DNA from: Antiquaquibacter metalliresistens
GTDB taxonomy: Bacteria > Actinomycetota > Actinomycetes > Actinomycetales > Microbacteriaceae
NCBI RefSeq assembly: GCF_029211225.1
Contig: NZ_JARGEM010000003.1
Location: 62,001 to 126,000, forward strand
Length of the DNA: 64,000 bases
Direction of reading: 5' to 3'
Shown: positions 7,970-16,642 of the stretch, one piece after another
Position numbering within the stretch: position 1 is the stretch's first letter
Layout: every line of letters starts with the position of its first letter
Notes under the pieces: model-generated
What the model saw: the letters and a program-made list of their open reading frames with translations, nothing else
Database searches by the model: none
Told to the model about the DNA's origin: nothing
Position numbers and translations under genes: made by a program

Positions 7970-8955
7970 GACTTCGCTCCTTCGGGTGGCGGCGGTTTGG
8001 GTCGTCTCGTCGGTTGCGCCCGAGAGCTGCGCAGGCCGGCGGCGCTGTCGAATCCGCTCAGCACGATCGAGTTGAGGGCGGGCAGACGCACGCCCATCTC
8101 GTCGAGGGCCTTCTTGAGGCGCATCCGCAGTTCGCGGGCCACGTCATCCTTCGCCGTCGACCTGGTCTTGACCACGAGCCGCACGACGATCGCCTCGGCC
8201 GAGATCGACTCGATGCCCCACAGCGCGGGCTTCTCGATGATGCGGTTGCGCCACTTGGGCGCCTCGGAGAGCTCGGTGGCGACCTCGAGGATGCGCTCCT
8301 GGATCGCGTCGATGTCGGCGTCGTAGGGCACCGCGAGGTCGATGATCGCGCGTGCCCAGCCGTGCGACATGTTGCCCAGCCGCAGGATCTCGCCGTTGCG
8401 CACGAACCACAGCGTGCCGTTGACGTCGCGCACCTGGGTGATGCGGATGCCGACATCCTCCACGACGCCGGTCGCGGGCCCCAGGTCGACGACGTCGCCG
8501 ATGCCGAGCTGGTCTTCGCCGACCATGAAGATGCCGTTGAGCACGTCCTTGACGATGTTCTGCGCGCCGAAACCCAGTCCGGCGCCGACGGCGGCGGTGA
8601 TGAGGGCGAAGGCGCCCGTCGCGTCAGGGACGACGACATAGAAGATCAGCAGCACCGCGATGATGACGATCACCGCCGTGGTGGCGTTGCCGAAGACGCT
8701 GCCCAGCGAACGTGTGCGCTGCACTATGCGCACCGCCGCGAGCGGGGACGCCGAGAGCTCGCGCGTGTCATCGACGTTGTGCTTCTTCTTCACACCGTTG
8801 ACTACGCGATTGACGACGCGACGGATGATGCGCAGCAGTATCCAGCGCAGCACGATCGCGCCGAGGATGATCGCGATCACGGTGAGCGGGACCTCGAAGA
8901 TCCCGATGAAGGCGCCGACACCGCCCCAGAACGCAACCCAGTCGAATCCATCCAT
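7966..8955 (-). CDS. small-conductance mechanosensitive channel (MscS family)
   Basis: 329 residues. There are three transmembrane helices, at about residues 13-42, 88-110 and 115-140. The pore helix has AVGAGLGFGAQNIVKDVLNG, the glycine/alanine-rich TM3 of MscS, followed by the beta domain (IGDVVDLG...GVVEDVGIRITQVRD) and the alpha/beta C-terminal cage. It releases solutes on hypo-osmotic shock. The C-terminal ~45 residues are proline- and basic-rich and probably disordered. It is the first gene of a two-gene operon with glbO, an arrangement whose physiological logic is unclear. Confidence 0.93.
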   Translation of the reverse strand: MDGFDWVAFWGGVGAFIGIFEVPLTVIAIILGAIVLRWILLRIIRRVVNRVVNGVKKKHNVDDTRELSASPLAAVRIVQRTRSLGSVFGNATTAVIVIIAVLLIFYVVVPDATGAFALITAAVGAGLGFGAQNIVKDVLNGIFMVGEDQLGIGDVVDLGPATGVVEDVGIRITQVRDVNGTLWFVRNGEILRLGNMSHGWARAIIDLAVPYDADIDAIQERILEVATELSEAPKWRNRIIEKPALWGIESISAEAIVVRLVVKTRSTAKDDVARELRMRLKKALDEMGVRLPALNSIVLSGFDSAAGLRSSRAQPTRRPKPPPPEGAKS

Positions 8956-9003
8956 CGTGCCGCAAGCCTAGCGAGCGTCGCCTCGTCGTCCGCTGTGCGC
9001 GGC

Positions 9004-9009
9004 TAGCAT
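9004..9009 (+). promoter_or_regulatory. -10 box of a leaderless gene
   Basis: TAGCAT followed by exactly 6 nt and the ATG at 9016. Transcription would start on or next to the start codon, and no Shine-Dalgarno is present. Confidence 0.6.
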
Positions 9010-9015
9010 CGTCGG

Positions 9016-9507
9016 ATGATCCGCTCCCTGACCCCCGCCGACCTCGACCGGCTCGTCGAACTCAACAACGCAGCGGTGCCCGCGGTCAGCGAGACGGATG
9101 CCGCGGGCATGCAGCGCCTGCTCGCCCTCTCGCACCTCGCCCTCGCGATTGCTGACGACACCGACACCGTGATCGCGTTCGCGCTGCTCATGACCCCGGG
9201 CGTCGATTACGACAGCGAGAACTACCGCTACTTCGAGCGGCGCGGCGGCGAGTTCCTCTACGTCGACCGCATCGTGGTAGCCGACTCGGCCCGCAACCGC
9301 GGCCTCGGTGCCGATCTCTACCGCGCCGTGTTCGACGCGGCCCGTGCCGAGGGCCGCGTCGAGGTCACGTGCGAAGTGAACGTGGATCCGCCGAATCCGG
9401 GGTCGCTGCGCTTCCATGGCCGCCTCGGGTTCACGGAGGTGGGGCGGCAGGTGACGAAGGGCGGCTCGGTCACCGTGGCGTTGCTCGCGGCATCCGTCAC
9501 GCGATAG
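9016..9507 (+). CDS. GNAT-family N-acetyltransferase
   Basis: 163 residues. The acetyl-CoA-binding loop is SARNRGLGADLYRAVFDAAR (R/QxxGxG/A pattern) in the middle, followed by CEVNVDPPNPGSLRFHGRLG, the beta5-alpha4 part with an N-P-S motif of the family. The substrate (amine on a small molecule, or protein N-terminus) cannot be inferred. It is probably a leaderless transcript (TAGCAT, 6 nt, ATG). It is divergent from mscS and converges with pepN. Confidence 0.88.
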   Translation: MIRSLTPADLDRLVELNNAAVPAVSETDAAGMQRLLALSHLALAIADDTDTVIAFALLMTPGVDYDSENYRYFERRGGEFLYVDRIVVADSARNRGLGADLYRAVFDAARAEGRVEVTCEVNVDPPNPGSLRFHGRLGFTEVGRQVTKGGSVTVALLAASVTR

Positions 9508-9538
9508 CGGGGCCGCCAGCTCGGCGACCCCGACACCG

Positions 9539-12079
9539 TCAGTGCAGGTCGCGCTCGCGGGCCTTCAGCGCACGCTCGACGCCGGCAAGTTCCTCGATCA
9601 CCAGGCGCCGCAGCGCCGGGTTCTCGGGGTTCGCCGCCAGCCACGCCTTCGCGCGCTCCACGAGCTCCGCTGACGCGAGCGCCGCGGGGAAGAAGCCGAC
9701 GATCACGTATTCGGCGATCTTGTAGCTGCGCTCCTTCCAGATGCGCGTGAGGTTCTCGAAGTAGGGCTCGACGAGGTCGGCGAAGGCCTCCGGTTCGTTG
9801 AAGTGCTGGAAGCCGATGCCCATGTTGCGCAGCACCGTGTTCGGGATGCTGTCGTCGTTCAGCGCCGTCTCGAGCGCGGCGCGCTTGCCGGCCGCGGTCG
9901 GGATGGTGGCGCGCGCCCGCGCGGCGGCCTGCTGGCCGTTGGCGGTGTTGTCGTTGGCCAGGGATGCGGCGATCTCCGCCTCACCCGCCCTGCCGGTGAG
10001 CACGAGCCCGTCGAGCAGCTCCCACGACAGGTCGGTGTCGATCTCGAGGCCGTCGAGCGTCACCGAACCGTCGAGCAGCCCCTGCAGGGTGGCGGCGTGA
10101 TCGTCGGTGGAGGCGATGTTCGCGAAGAACTTCACGAACTGGAACTGCGCGTCCGAGCCCGCGGCGGCGCCCTGGGCGAGAATCCACAGGCCGTCGCCGA
10201 TCGCCTCGATGGTCTCGTCGCGGCGCTGGCCGGCGACGTAGTAGCGCGCGGCGGTGGTCAGCTGCGTGAGGGTCGTGCGCAGCGTGGTGGACTCGGTCTC
10301 GGATCCGATGTTGTTCAGCACGAGCTGCACGTAGTCGCTCGGCTTTGTCTCGGCGTCGCGCGTGGCATCCCAGGCCGCACCCCACACCAGGGCGCGGGCC
10401 AGCGGGTCGTCGATGTCTTCGAGGTGCTCCATCGCGACCGCCAGCGATGCCTCGTCGAGGCGGATCTTGGCGTAGGCGAGGTCCTCGTCGTTGACCAGCA
10501 CGAGGTCGGGTCGTTCGAGTCCCACCAGCTGGGGCACCTCGGTGCGCTCGCCGTCGACGTCCAACTCGATGCGGTGGTCGCGCTGAAGCTTGCCGGCGCG
10601 CAGGTTGTAGAAGCCGATCGCGAGGCGGTGGGGACGGATGGTGGGGTAGTCGGGGTCGGCAGACTGCAGCACCGCGAACGAGGTGATCGTGCCGTCCTCG
10701 GTCGCGCCGATCTCCGGACGCAACGTGTTGACGCCCGCCGTCTCCAGCCACAGCTTGGACCACTCGCTCAGATCGCGACCCGAGGTCACCTCGAGCTCGG
10801 CGAGCAGGTCGCGCAGCTCGGTGTTGCCGTACTCGTGCTTGGCGAAGTAGTTCGCGACGCCGAGCATGAACTCCGGCAGCCCGACCCACGCGACGAGCTG
10901 CTTGAGCACCGATCCGCCCTTGGCGTAGGTGATGCCGTCGAAGTTCACCTGCACGTCTTCGAGGTCGTTGATGGTCGCGACGACGGGGTGTGTGGAGGGC
11001 AGCTGGTCCTGCTTGTAGGCCCAGCTCTTCTCCATGGCCTGGAACGTGGTCCACGCCTCATTCCACTCGGTCGCCTCGGCGGTCGCGAGCGTCGATGCCC
11101 ACTCCGCGAACGACTCGTTGAGCCACAGGTCGTTCCACCACTTCATGGTCACCAGGTCGCCGAACCACATGTGCGCGAGTTCGTGCAGGATCGTGACGAC
11201 GCGACGTTCCTTGATCGCGTCGGTGACCTTGGAACGGAACACGTAGGTCTCGGTGAAGGTGATCGCACCCGCGTTCTCCATCGCACCGGCGTTGAACTCG
11301 GGCACGAAGAGCTGGTCGTACTTCTCGAACGGGTACGGGTAGGCGAAGTGCTTCTCATAGAACTCGAAGCCCTGCTTGGTCTTCTCGAAGATGTAGTCGG
11401 CGTCCAGGTACTGGCTCAGCGACTTGCGCGAATAGATGCCGAGCGGGATGACCCGCCCATCGCTGCTCGCCAACTCGTCGCGCACCACGGCATACGGCCC
11501 GGCCACGAGCGCCGTGACATAGCTGGAGAGCACCGGCGTGGGAGCGAACACCCACGTGGCCTCGTCCCCGTCGACCTCGGGCTCGGGCGTCGGCTGGTTG
11601 CTCACGACCTGCCACGCGGCGGGCGCCTTCACCGTGAACTGGAACGTCGCCTTGAGGTCGGGCTGCTCGAACACCGCGAACACGCGGCGGGAGTCCGGAA
11701 CCTCGAACTGCGAGTAGAGGTACACCTCGCCGTCGACTGGGTCGACGAAGCGGTGCAGGCCTTCGCCCGTGTTCGTGTACATGGCATCCGCCACGACGAC
11801 CAGCTCGTTCTCGGCGGCGAGGTCGTGCAGCTGGATGCGAATGCCGTCGCTGACCTCGCGCGGGTCGAGCGGCAGGCCGTTCAGGGTCACCGCGTGCACG
11901 GACTTGGTGATCGCGTCGATGAAGGTCGAGGTGCCCTTCGTCGCGGAGAAGCGCACGGTGGTCGTGCTCGCGAACGTCTCCGCACCCGTGGTCAGGTCGA
12001 GGTCGATCTCGTAGCTGTGGACGTCGATGAGCGCCTTGCGCTCCTGGGCCTCTGCTCTTGTGAGGTTCTCACCGGGCAC
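9539..12079 (-). CDS. pepN: aminopeptidase N (M1 metallopeptidase)
   Basis: 846 residues, typical of actinobacterial PepN. GAMENAG at 265-271 is the exopeptidase motif that binds the substrate's free N-terminus. HELAHMWFGD at 299-308 gives two zinc His and the catalytic Glu, and WLNESFAEW supplies the third zinc ligand. The C-terminal half is the helical ERAP1-like domain. It removes N-terminal residues from peptides in the cytoplasm, downstream of proteases such as Clp. Start is GTG at 12079 with GAAGGAG 8 nt upstream. The antisense frames across this gene are shadows. Confidence 0.96.
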   Translation of the reverse strand: MPGENLTRAEAQERKALIDVHSYEIDLDLTTGAETFASTTTVRFSATKGTSTFIDAITKSVHAVTLNGLPLDPREVSDGIRIQLHDLAAENELVVVADAMYTNTGEGLHRFVDPVDGEVYLYSQFEVPDSRRVFAVFEQPDLKATFQFTVKAPAAWQVVSNQPTPEPEVDGDEATWVFAPTPVLSSYVTALVAGPYAVVRDELASSDGRVIPLGIYSRKSLSQYLDADYIFEKTKQGFEFYEKHFAYPYPFEKYDQLFVPEFNAGAMENAGAITFTETYVFRSKVTDAIKERRVVTILHELAHMWFGDLVTMKWWNDLWLNESFAEWASTLATAEATEWNEAWTTFQAMEKSWAYKQDQLPSTHPVVATINDLEDVQVNFDGITYAKGGSVLKQLVAWVGLPEFMLGVANYFAKHEYGNTELRDLLAELEVTSGRDLSEWSKLWLETAGVNTLRPEIGATEDGTITSFAVLQSADPDYPTIRPHRLAIGFYNLRAGKLQRDHRIELDVDGERTEVPQLVGLERPDLVLVNDEDLAYAKIRLDEASLAVAMEHLEDIDDPLARALVWGAAWDATRDAETKPSDYVQLVLNNIGSETESTTLRTTLTQLTTAARYYVAGQRRDETIEAIGDGLWILAQGAAAGSDAQFQFVKFFANIASTDDHAATLQGLLDGSVTLDGLEIDTDLSWELLDGLVLTGRAGEAEIAASLANDNTANGQQAAARARATIPTAAGKRAALETALNDDSIPNTVLRNMGIGFQHFNEPEAFADLVEPYFENLTRIWKERSYKIAEYVIVGFFPAALASAELVERAKAWLAANPENPALRRLVIEELAGVERALKARERDLH

Positions 12080-12195
12080 TGCGCACTCCTTCGGCTGGTT
12101 CGTCGGCGGTTCGTGACCGCGTCGATCCAGCTTAGGAGGCGCAGGCCCGCTGAACGATCACCAGGTGGAGCCGCCTCGCTACGAACGCGGGTGCG

Positions 12196-12834
12196 TCAGT
12201 GAACCGGTTGCAGCGTGCGGGTTGCTCCGCGGGTCGGGCGCACCACCGTCTCGACGTCGGTGATCGCGTCCTCCAGCAGGCGCCGCAGACGCGCGTCGGC
12301 GTCGTCCACGCAGGCAAGCGCGATGCCGATGACCGCGGTGTGCACGATCGCGTAGGCGGCCCGGTCAGTGTGGCGCACCCGGCGCGCAGTGGCGAGATAG
12401 TCGCGAGCCCAGCGCGCCGCGTGCGGTGCCTGCTCGAGGGCGGCATCGGCGATGGCCTCGAGCGCGGGGTCGTCGTCGGCGCGCATGACCAGCCCCAGCA
12501 TCCCGACCGCGAGCGCCTGCTGCCGCTCGGCGCTGGCGATGGGTAGCGCTTCGGCGGCGGCGCGGAGCGCGATGCGAGCATCCAGTCCCGGCGCATCGCC
12601 GTCGAGACCGATCACCCGGTGCACGAGCGGCAGCAGTCGATCGCGCGCGGCGTCGCTCGTCAGGTCGTTGACATCACGGGCGAGCGAGGCCAGCAGGGGA
12701 TGCGTGCACGCCGGATGATCGCTCCAGCGTTCACCGGCCAGGAACGACGCGAACTCCATGAAGCAGGCGCCCTGTTTCGGAGACCGATGCCGTCCGGCGG
12801 AGAGGATCGGTACGAACGACGGTGTGTGCGTCAT
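12196..12834 (-). CDS. conserved actinobacterial protein of unknown function
   Basis: 212 residues, all helical, no signal peptide. The N-terminal block GRHRSPKQGACFMEFASFLA and the following WSDHPACTHPLLASLARDVND recur in many actinobacterial genomes, but no biochemical function is attached to them. The conserved CFMEFAS and CTHPLL cysteines and histidine could bind a metal or cofactor. AGGAGGT lies 6 nt before the ATG, the strongest Shine-Dalgarno in this part of the window. It is divergent from rpiB with a 64-bp gap. Confidence 0.85.
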   Translation of the reverse strand: MTHTPSFVPILSAGRHRSPKQGACFMEFASFLAGERWSDHPACTHPLLASLARDVNDLTSDAARDRLLPLVHRVIGLDGDAPGLDARIALRAAAEALPIASAERQQALAVGMLGLVMRADDDPALEAIADAALEQAPHAARWARDYLATARRVRHTDRAAYAIVHTAVIGIALACVDDADARLRRLLEDAITDVETVVRPTRGATRTLQPVH

Positions 12835-12886
12835 GAGTGACCTCCTGCAACAAGTGTGCTCCTCGGATCGGCGTGCGCGCCAGACC

Positions 12887-12892
12887 TAAACT
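12887..12892 (+). promoter_or_regulatory. -10 box of leaderless rpiB
   Basis: TAAACT, 6 nt, ATG at 12899. No ribosome site precedes the start. Confidence 0.65.
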
Positions 12893-12898
12893 GGCCTC

Positions 12899-13432
12899 AT
12901 GCGCATCCACATCGCCACGGATCACGCCGGCCTCGAGTTCTCGGAAGACCTGCAGCAGCACCTGCGGGCCGCCGGTCACGAGGTCGTCGATCACGGGCCG
13001 ACGAGCTACGACCCGCTCGACGACTACCCGAGCTTCTGCATCAACGCGGCGCTCGCCGTGGTGCGCGACCAGGCCGCGGGCATCGATTGCCTCGGCATCG
13101 TGTTCGGCGGCTCCGGCAACGGCGAGCAGATGGCGGCCAACAAGGTGCGGGGCGCCCGCGCCGCGCTGGTGTGGAGCGAGGCGACCGCGCTGCTGGCCCG
13201 GCAGCACAACGATGCCAACCTCATCTCGATCGGTGCGCGCCAGCACACCGTCGAGGAGGCCAAGCACTTCATCGACGTCTTCATCGCCGAGCCGTTCTCC
13301 GGCGAGGAGCGGCATGCCCGCCGCATCGCGCAGCTCGCCGAGTTCGAGGCCACCGGCCAGATCGCCGGGCACACGATCGACGCGAGCGTCGATCCGATCG
13401 GGCATACGTCAGGCCCCGCACGCGGAGCCTGA
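12899..13432 (+). CDS. rpiB: ribose-5-phosphate isomerase B
   Basis: 177 residues. The N-terminus is IATDHAGLEFSEDL and the phosphate-binding loop is GIVFGGSGNGEQMAANK. The enterobacterial catalytic Cys is absent and Glu76 (GEQ) stands where Mycobacterium tuberculosis RpiB uses Glu75 as base, so this is the actinobacterial subclass. It interconverts ribose 5-phosphate and ribulose 5-phosphate in the pentose phosphate pathway. The gene is probably leaderless. The next gene starts 1 bp after its stop, so the two are one operon. Confidence 0.95.
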   Translation: MRIHIATDHAGLEFSEDLQQHLRAAGHEVVDHGPTSYDPLDDYPSFCINAALAVVRDQAAGIDCLGIVFGGSGNGEQMAANKVRGARAALVWSEATALLARQHNDANLISIGARQHTVEEAKHFIDVFIAEPFSGEERHARRIAQLAEFEATGQIAGHTIDASVDPIGHTSGPARGA

Positions 13433-13433
13433 C

Positions 13434-14405
13434 GTGCCTGAGGGCCACTCCGTCCATCGCATCGCGCGGCAGTTCGCGTTGCACTTCGTGGGCAAGCCGG
13501 TCGCGGCATCCTCACCGCAGGGGAGGTTTGCGGCGGGCGCCGAACGCATCGACGGTCACGTGATGACCGAGGCGAAGGCCGTCGGCAAGCAGATGTTCCT
13601 CGAGTTCGACAACGGCCTGTGGCTGCGGGTGCACCTCGGCATGTACGGGGCCTGGGACTTCGCCGGTGACATCACCGCCGATGCGACCATGGCATCCGCG
13701 AGCGGCCGCATGGGGCAGACCAACCAGAAGGGCACCGTGGTCGGTCAGTTCGAGGACTCGCTCGCCTCGATCGGCGCCCCCCGCCGCACGCGCCTGCGCA
13801 TGGCCGAGCAGGAGAAGCTCGAGGAGCCCGCCGACACGTTTCCGCCCGAGCCGATCGGTGCCGTGCGGGTGCGCCTGCTGACGGATGCCACGTGCGCCGA
13901 CCTGCGCGGGCCGACCGCGTGCGAGGTGCTCACCCCCGACGAGGTGCAGGTCGCGATCGACAAGCTCGGTCCCGACCCGCTCGTGGACGACCCGGTGCTC
14001 GCCGAGGAGCGTTTTCTCGCGGTGGTGCGGCGCAAGCCCACTCCCATCTGCCTGCTGCTGATGGACCAGTCCGTGGTCAGCGGCATCGGCAACGTGTACC
14101 GCGCCGAACTGCTGTTCCGCGCGAGACTGAACCCGTTCATCCCGGGCCGTGATCTACCCGAGGAGACGATCCGCGCGCTGTGGCGCGACTGGGACCACTT
14201 GCTGCGCGTGGGCGTGGCGACGGGGCAGATGATGACCATGGACGGGCTCAGCCCGGAGGCCTACGACGGGGCCATGGCATCCCGTTCCGACCGGCACTGG
14301 GTCTACCACCGCACCGGGCTGCCCTGCCGGGTGTGCGGCACCCCCATCGCGATGCAGGAGATCGGCGGGCGCAAGCTCTACTGGTGTCCCGTCGACCAGG
14401 CCTGA
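13434..14405 (+). CDS. Fpg/Nei-family DNA glycosylase (endonuclease VIII type)
   Basis: 323 residues. After the GTG-coded Met come Pro2 and Glu3 (PEGHSVHR), the catalytic pair of Nei enzymes. The helix-two-turn-helix is in SGIGNVYRAELLFRARLNP. The C-terminal zinc finger reads CRVC ... YWCPVDQA: the fourth ligand position is Asp instead of the usual Cys. It excises oxidised pyrimidines and cuts the strand by beta/delta elimination. The link to rpiB is common in actinobacteria, but the two act in unrelated pathways. Confidence 0.92.
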   Translation: MPEGHSVHRIARQFALHFVGKPVAASSPQGRFAAGAERIDGHVMTEAKAVGKQMFLEFDNGLWLRVHLGMYGAWDFAGDITADATMASASGRMGQTNQKGTVVGQFEDSLASIGAPRRTRLRMAEQEKLEEPADTFPPEPIGAVRVRLLTDATCADLRGPTACEVLTPDEVQVAIDKLGPDPLVDDPVLAEERFLAVVRRKPTPICLLLMDQSVVSGIGNVYRAELLFRARLNPFIPGRDLPEETIRALWRDWDHLLRVGVATGQMMTMDGLSPEAYDGAMASRSDRHWVYHRTGLPCRVCGTPIAMQEIGGRKLYWCPVDQA

Positions 14406-14429
14406 GCCGGGTCGTGTCAGGCTAGGCGA

Positions 14430-15050
14430 ATGCGGCACACTCCGAGCTTTCTGCTGACCGACGAGGCCGAGGTCAAGCGCCTCATCCGTGAGAACCCGTG
14501 GGCGACGATCGTCTCGAACACCGCGGCCGGCCTCGTCGCCTCCCACTACCCGGTGCTGCTCGACGAGGCCGAGTCCGACATCGTGATTCTCAGCCACGTC
14601 GGACGCCCAGACGAGCAACTGCACGAACTCGGGCAGCACGAGGTGCTCGTGATCATCCAGGGCCCGCACGGCTACATCTCGCCCGGCTGGTACGCGACGA
14701 ACGAGTTCGTGCCCACCTGGAACCACGTCACCGCGCACCTCTACGGCGTGCCCGAGTTGCTCGGCGAGGAGGAGAACTTTCGCGTGCTCGGTCGGCTCGT
14801 CGACCACTTCGAGCAACGGATGCCGCAACCGACGTCACTCGAGCTCGACGAGACGACCGCCCGCCGCGTCGCCAAGGGCACGGTCGGACTGCGATTGAAG
14901 GTCACGCGCTTCGACGCTCGCGCCAAGCTCAGCCAGAACAAGGCCCCCGACGTGGTCGCCAGGATCATCGACGAGCTGCAGTCCGGCGAGACCTACGCGA
15001 GTCCCGCCCTCGCCCGCGAGATGCGCCGCGTGCACCATGATCCTCGGTAA
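14430..15050 (+). CDS. PaiB-type FMN-binding protein
   Basis: 206 residues matching the PaiB family: an FMN-binding split barrel with IVSNTAAGLVASHYPVLL near the N-terminus, then QGPHGYISPGWYA and VPTWNHVTAHLYG, the most conserved block. Bacillus PaiB was described as a negative regulator of sporulation and protease genes, but many homologues may simply be flavin-dependent enzymes. Its 3' end overlaps the next gene's start by 14 bp, so they are probably co-expressed. Confidence 0.9.
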   Translation: MRHTPSFLLTDEAEVKRLIRENPWATIVSNTAAGLVASHYPVLLDEAESDIVILSHVGRPDEQLHELGQHEVLVIIQGPHGYISPGWYATNEFVPTWNHVTAHLYGVPELLGEEENFRVLGRLVDHFEQRMPQPTSLELDETTARRVAKGTVGLRLKVTRFDARAKLSQNKAPDVVARIIDELQSGETYASPALAREMRRVHHDPR

Positions 15051-16434
15051 CGCGCGGCTCGGCGACCGGATCGTCGACCTGCGCATCGAGGACGGGCGGA
15101 TCGCCGAGATCGGTGCGATCGGCACCGGCGACGTCGACCTTGCCGGTCGCTGGGTGATCCCCGGCCTGTGGGACGAGCACGTGCACTTCACCCAGTGGGC
15201 GCTCACCTCGCAGCGTGTCGACCTCTCGACCGCGGCATCCGCCGCCGAGGCGGCCGCGATCGTCGGGGCCGCGGGCGGCGAGGGCCTCGTGATCGGGGCG
15301 GGATTCCGCGACGGGCTCTGGCCCGACGCGCCGGGTGTCGAGCTGCTGGATGCCGCGACCGGCGCCCTCCCGGCCGTGCTCGTGAGCGCCGACCTGCACT
15401 CGGTGTGGCTCAACAGCGCCGCGCTCGAGGTGTACGGCCACCGCGGGCATCCCACCGGTCTGCTCGTGGAGGGCGACGCGTTCGACGTCGAACGCCGCCT
15501 CGGCAGCGTGCCGGTCGAGACCGTGGACGGCTGGGCTCGTGCGGCCGCCGCGGCCGCCGCACGTCGGGGCGTCGTCGGCATCGTGGACCTCGAGATGGCC
15601 TGGAACCTGGACGAGTGGCTGCGGCGCATCGCCGCCGGGCATGACGACCTGCGGGTGGAGTTCGGCGTCTACACGGACCACCTGGAGCGCGCCATCGCCG
15701 AGGGCCTTCGCACCGGCCGGCGCATCGACGCGCTGCTGACGATGGGCCGGTTCAAGGTGCTCACCGACGGGTCGCTGAACACCCGCACCGCCTACATCCA
15801 CGGCGACTACGACGACGGATCGCACGGCATGCTCACGGTGCCGCCGGAACGGCTCGTGCCGCTCATGCGTACCGCGAGCGCCGCCGGCATCGATCCGACC
15901 GTGCACGCCATCGGCGACCACGCCAACACGCTCGCGCTCGACGCCTTCCAGCGCGTGGGATGCCCCGGCCGCATCGAGCACGCCCAGCTGCTGAGCCGCG
16001 CCGACCTGCCGCGCTTCGCCGAGCTCGGCGTCGAGGTGAGCGTGCAGCCCGAGCACCTGCTCGACGATCGGGACGTCGCCGAGCGCTACTGGCCGGGCGC
16101 CACGGATCGGGCCTATCCGTTCCGCAGCCTGCTCGACGCCGGCGCGCGGCTGCGGTTCGGGTCGGATGCCCCGGTCTCCCCGCTCGACCCGTGGCTCGGC
16201 ATCGCGGCCGCGGTGGGGCGTTCACGCGGCGGACGGCAGCCGTGGCATCCCGAGCAGCGCATCACCAACGCCGAAGCGCTCGCGGCATCGGCGCGCACGC
16301 GCGTCGCGGTGGGGGAGCCGGCCGACCTCGCGGTGACCGAACGCGACCCCATCGCCGCCGATGCCGAGGCGCTGCGCACCATGCCGGTGGCGGCGACCAT
16401 GCTCGGCGGGCGGTTCACGCACACCACGCTCTGA
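15037..16434 (+). CDS. amidohydrolase (YtcJ-like metal-dependent hydrolase)
   Basis: 465 residues. The metal-binding start is WDEHVHFTQW (HxH), followed by a TIM barrel with GRFKVLTDGSLNTRTA, HAIGDHANTLAL, RIEHAQLLS and FGSDAPVSPLDPW. The last gives the catalytic Asp of the amidohydrolase superfamily. The YtcJ/AepA branch hydrolyses amides or carbamates of mostly unknown physiological substrates. The composite beta-sandwich is formed by the first ~45 and the last ~60 residues. It is translationally coupled to the PaiB-like gene. Confidence 0.9.
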   Translation: MILGNARLGDRIVDLRIEDGRIAEIGAIGTGDVDLAGRWVIPGLWDEHVHFTQWALTSQRVDLSTAASAAEAAAIVGAAGGEGLVIGAGFRDGLWPDAPGVELLDAATGALPAVLVSADLHSVWLNSAALEVYGHRGHPTGLLVEGDAFDVERRLGSVPVETVDGWARAAAAAAARRGVVGIVDLEMAWNLDEWLRRIAAGHDDLRVEFGVYTDHLERAIAEGLRTGRRIDALLTMGRFKVLTDGSLNTRTAYIHGDYDDGSHGMLTVPPERLVPLMRTASAAGIDPTVHAIGDHANTLALDAFQRVGCPGRIEHAQLLSRADLPRFAELGVEVSVQPEHLLDDRDVAERYWPGATDRAYPFRSLLDAGARLRFGSDAPVSPLDPWLGIAAAVGRSRGGRQPWHPEQRITNAEALAASARTRVAVGEPADLAVTERDPIAADAEALRTMPVAATMLGGRFTHTTL

Positions 16435-16439
16435 GCGGC

Positions 16440-16529
16440 CCCCGCTGCCCCCCGCGCCGCGCCGCGCCCGCGCTGCCCCCGCGCCGCGCCCGCTGCCCGC
16501 CCCGCGCCCGCGCCGGCGCGCGCTGCCCG
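16440..16529 (+). repeat. C-rich low-complexity tract
   Basis: Imprecise reiteration of CGCTGCCC and CGCGCC words, strongly C-biased on the + strand. It lies directly between the amidohydrolase stop and the first 58-bp hairpin element. No coding potential. Confidence 0.7.
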
Positions 16530-16587
16530 CGAGGTCGCCACGTCTGCCGCTTCTGCTCCTCAACAAGCGGCAGAAGTGGCGAACTCG
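16530..16587. repeat. 58-bp hairpin element, copy A1
   Basis: Arms 16530-16550 and 16567-16587 with a 16-nt loop. The right arm is GCGGCAGAAGTGGCGAACT plus CG; the left arm carries two mismatches to it. It has the same arm and loop lengths as copies A2 and A3. It lies between two genes read in the same direction. No T-run follows. Confidence 0.85.
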
Positions 16588-16642
16588 ACGGAGATCAGGG
16601 GCCGGCCGGACGGGATGACCCGGGCGCCTTCACGATGGACGG

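Noticed and set aside
9803-12202. 799-codon + strand frame opposite pepN
   Set aside because: Mirror of pepN codons; no ribosome site and low-complexity Arg/Gly/His content.
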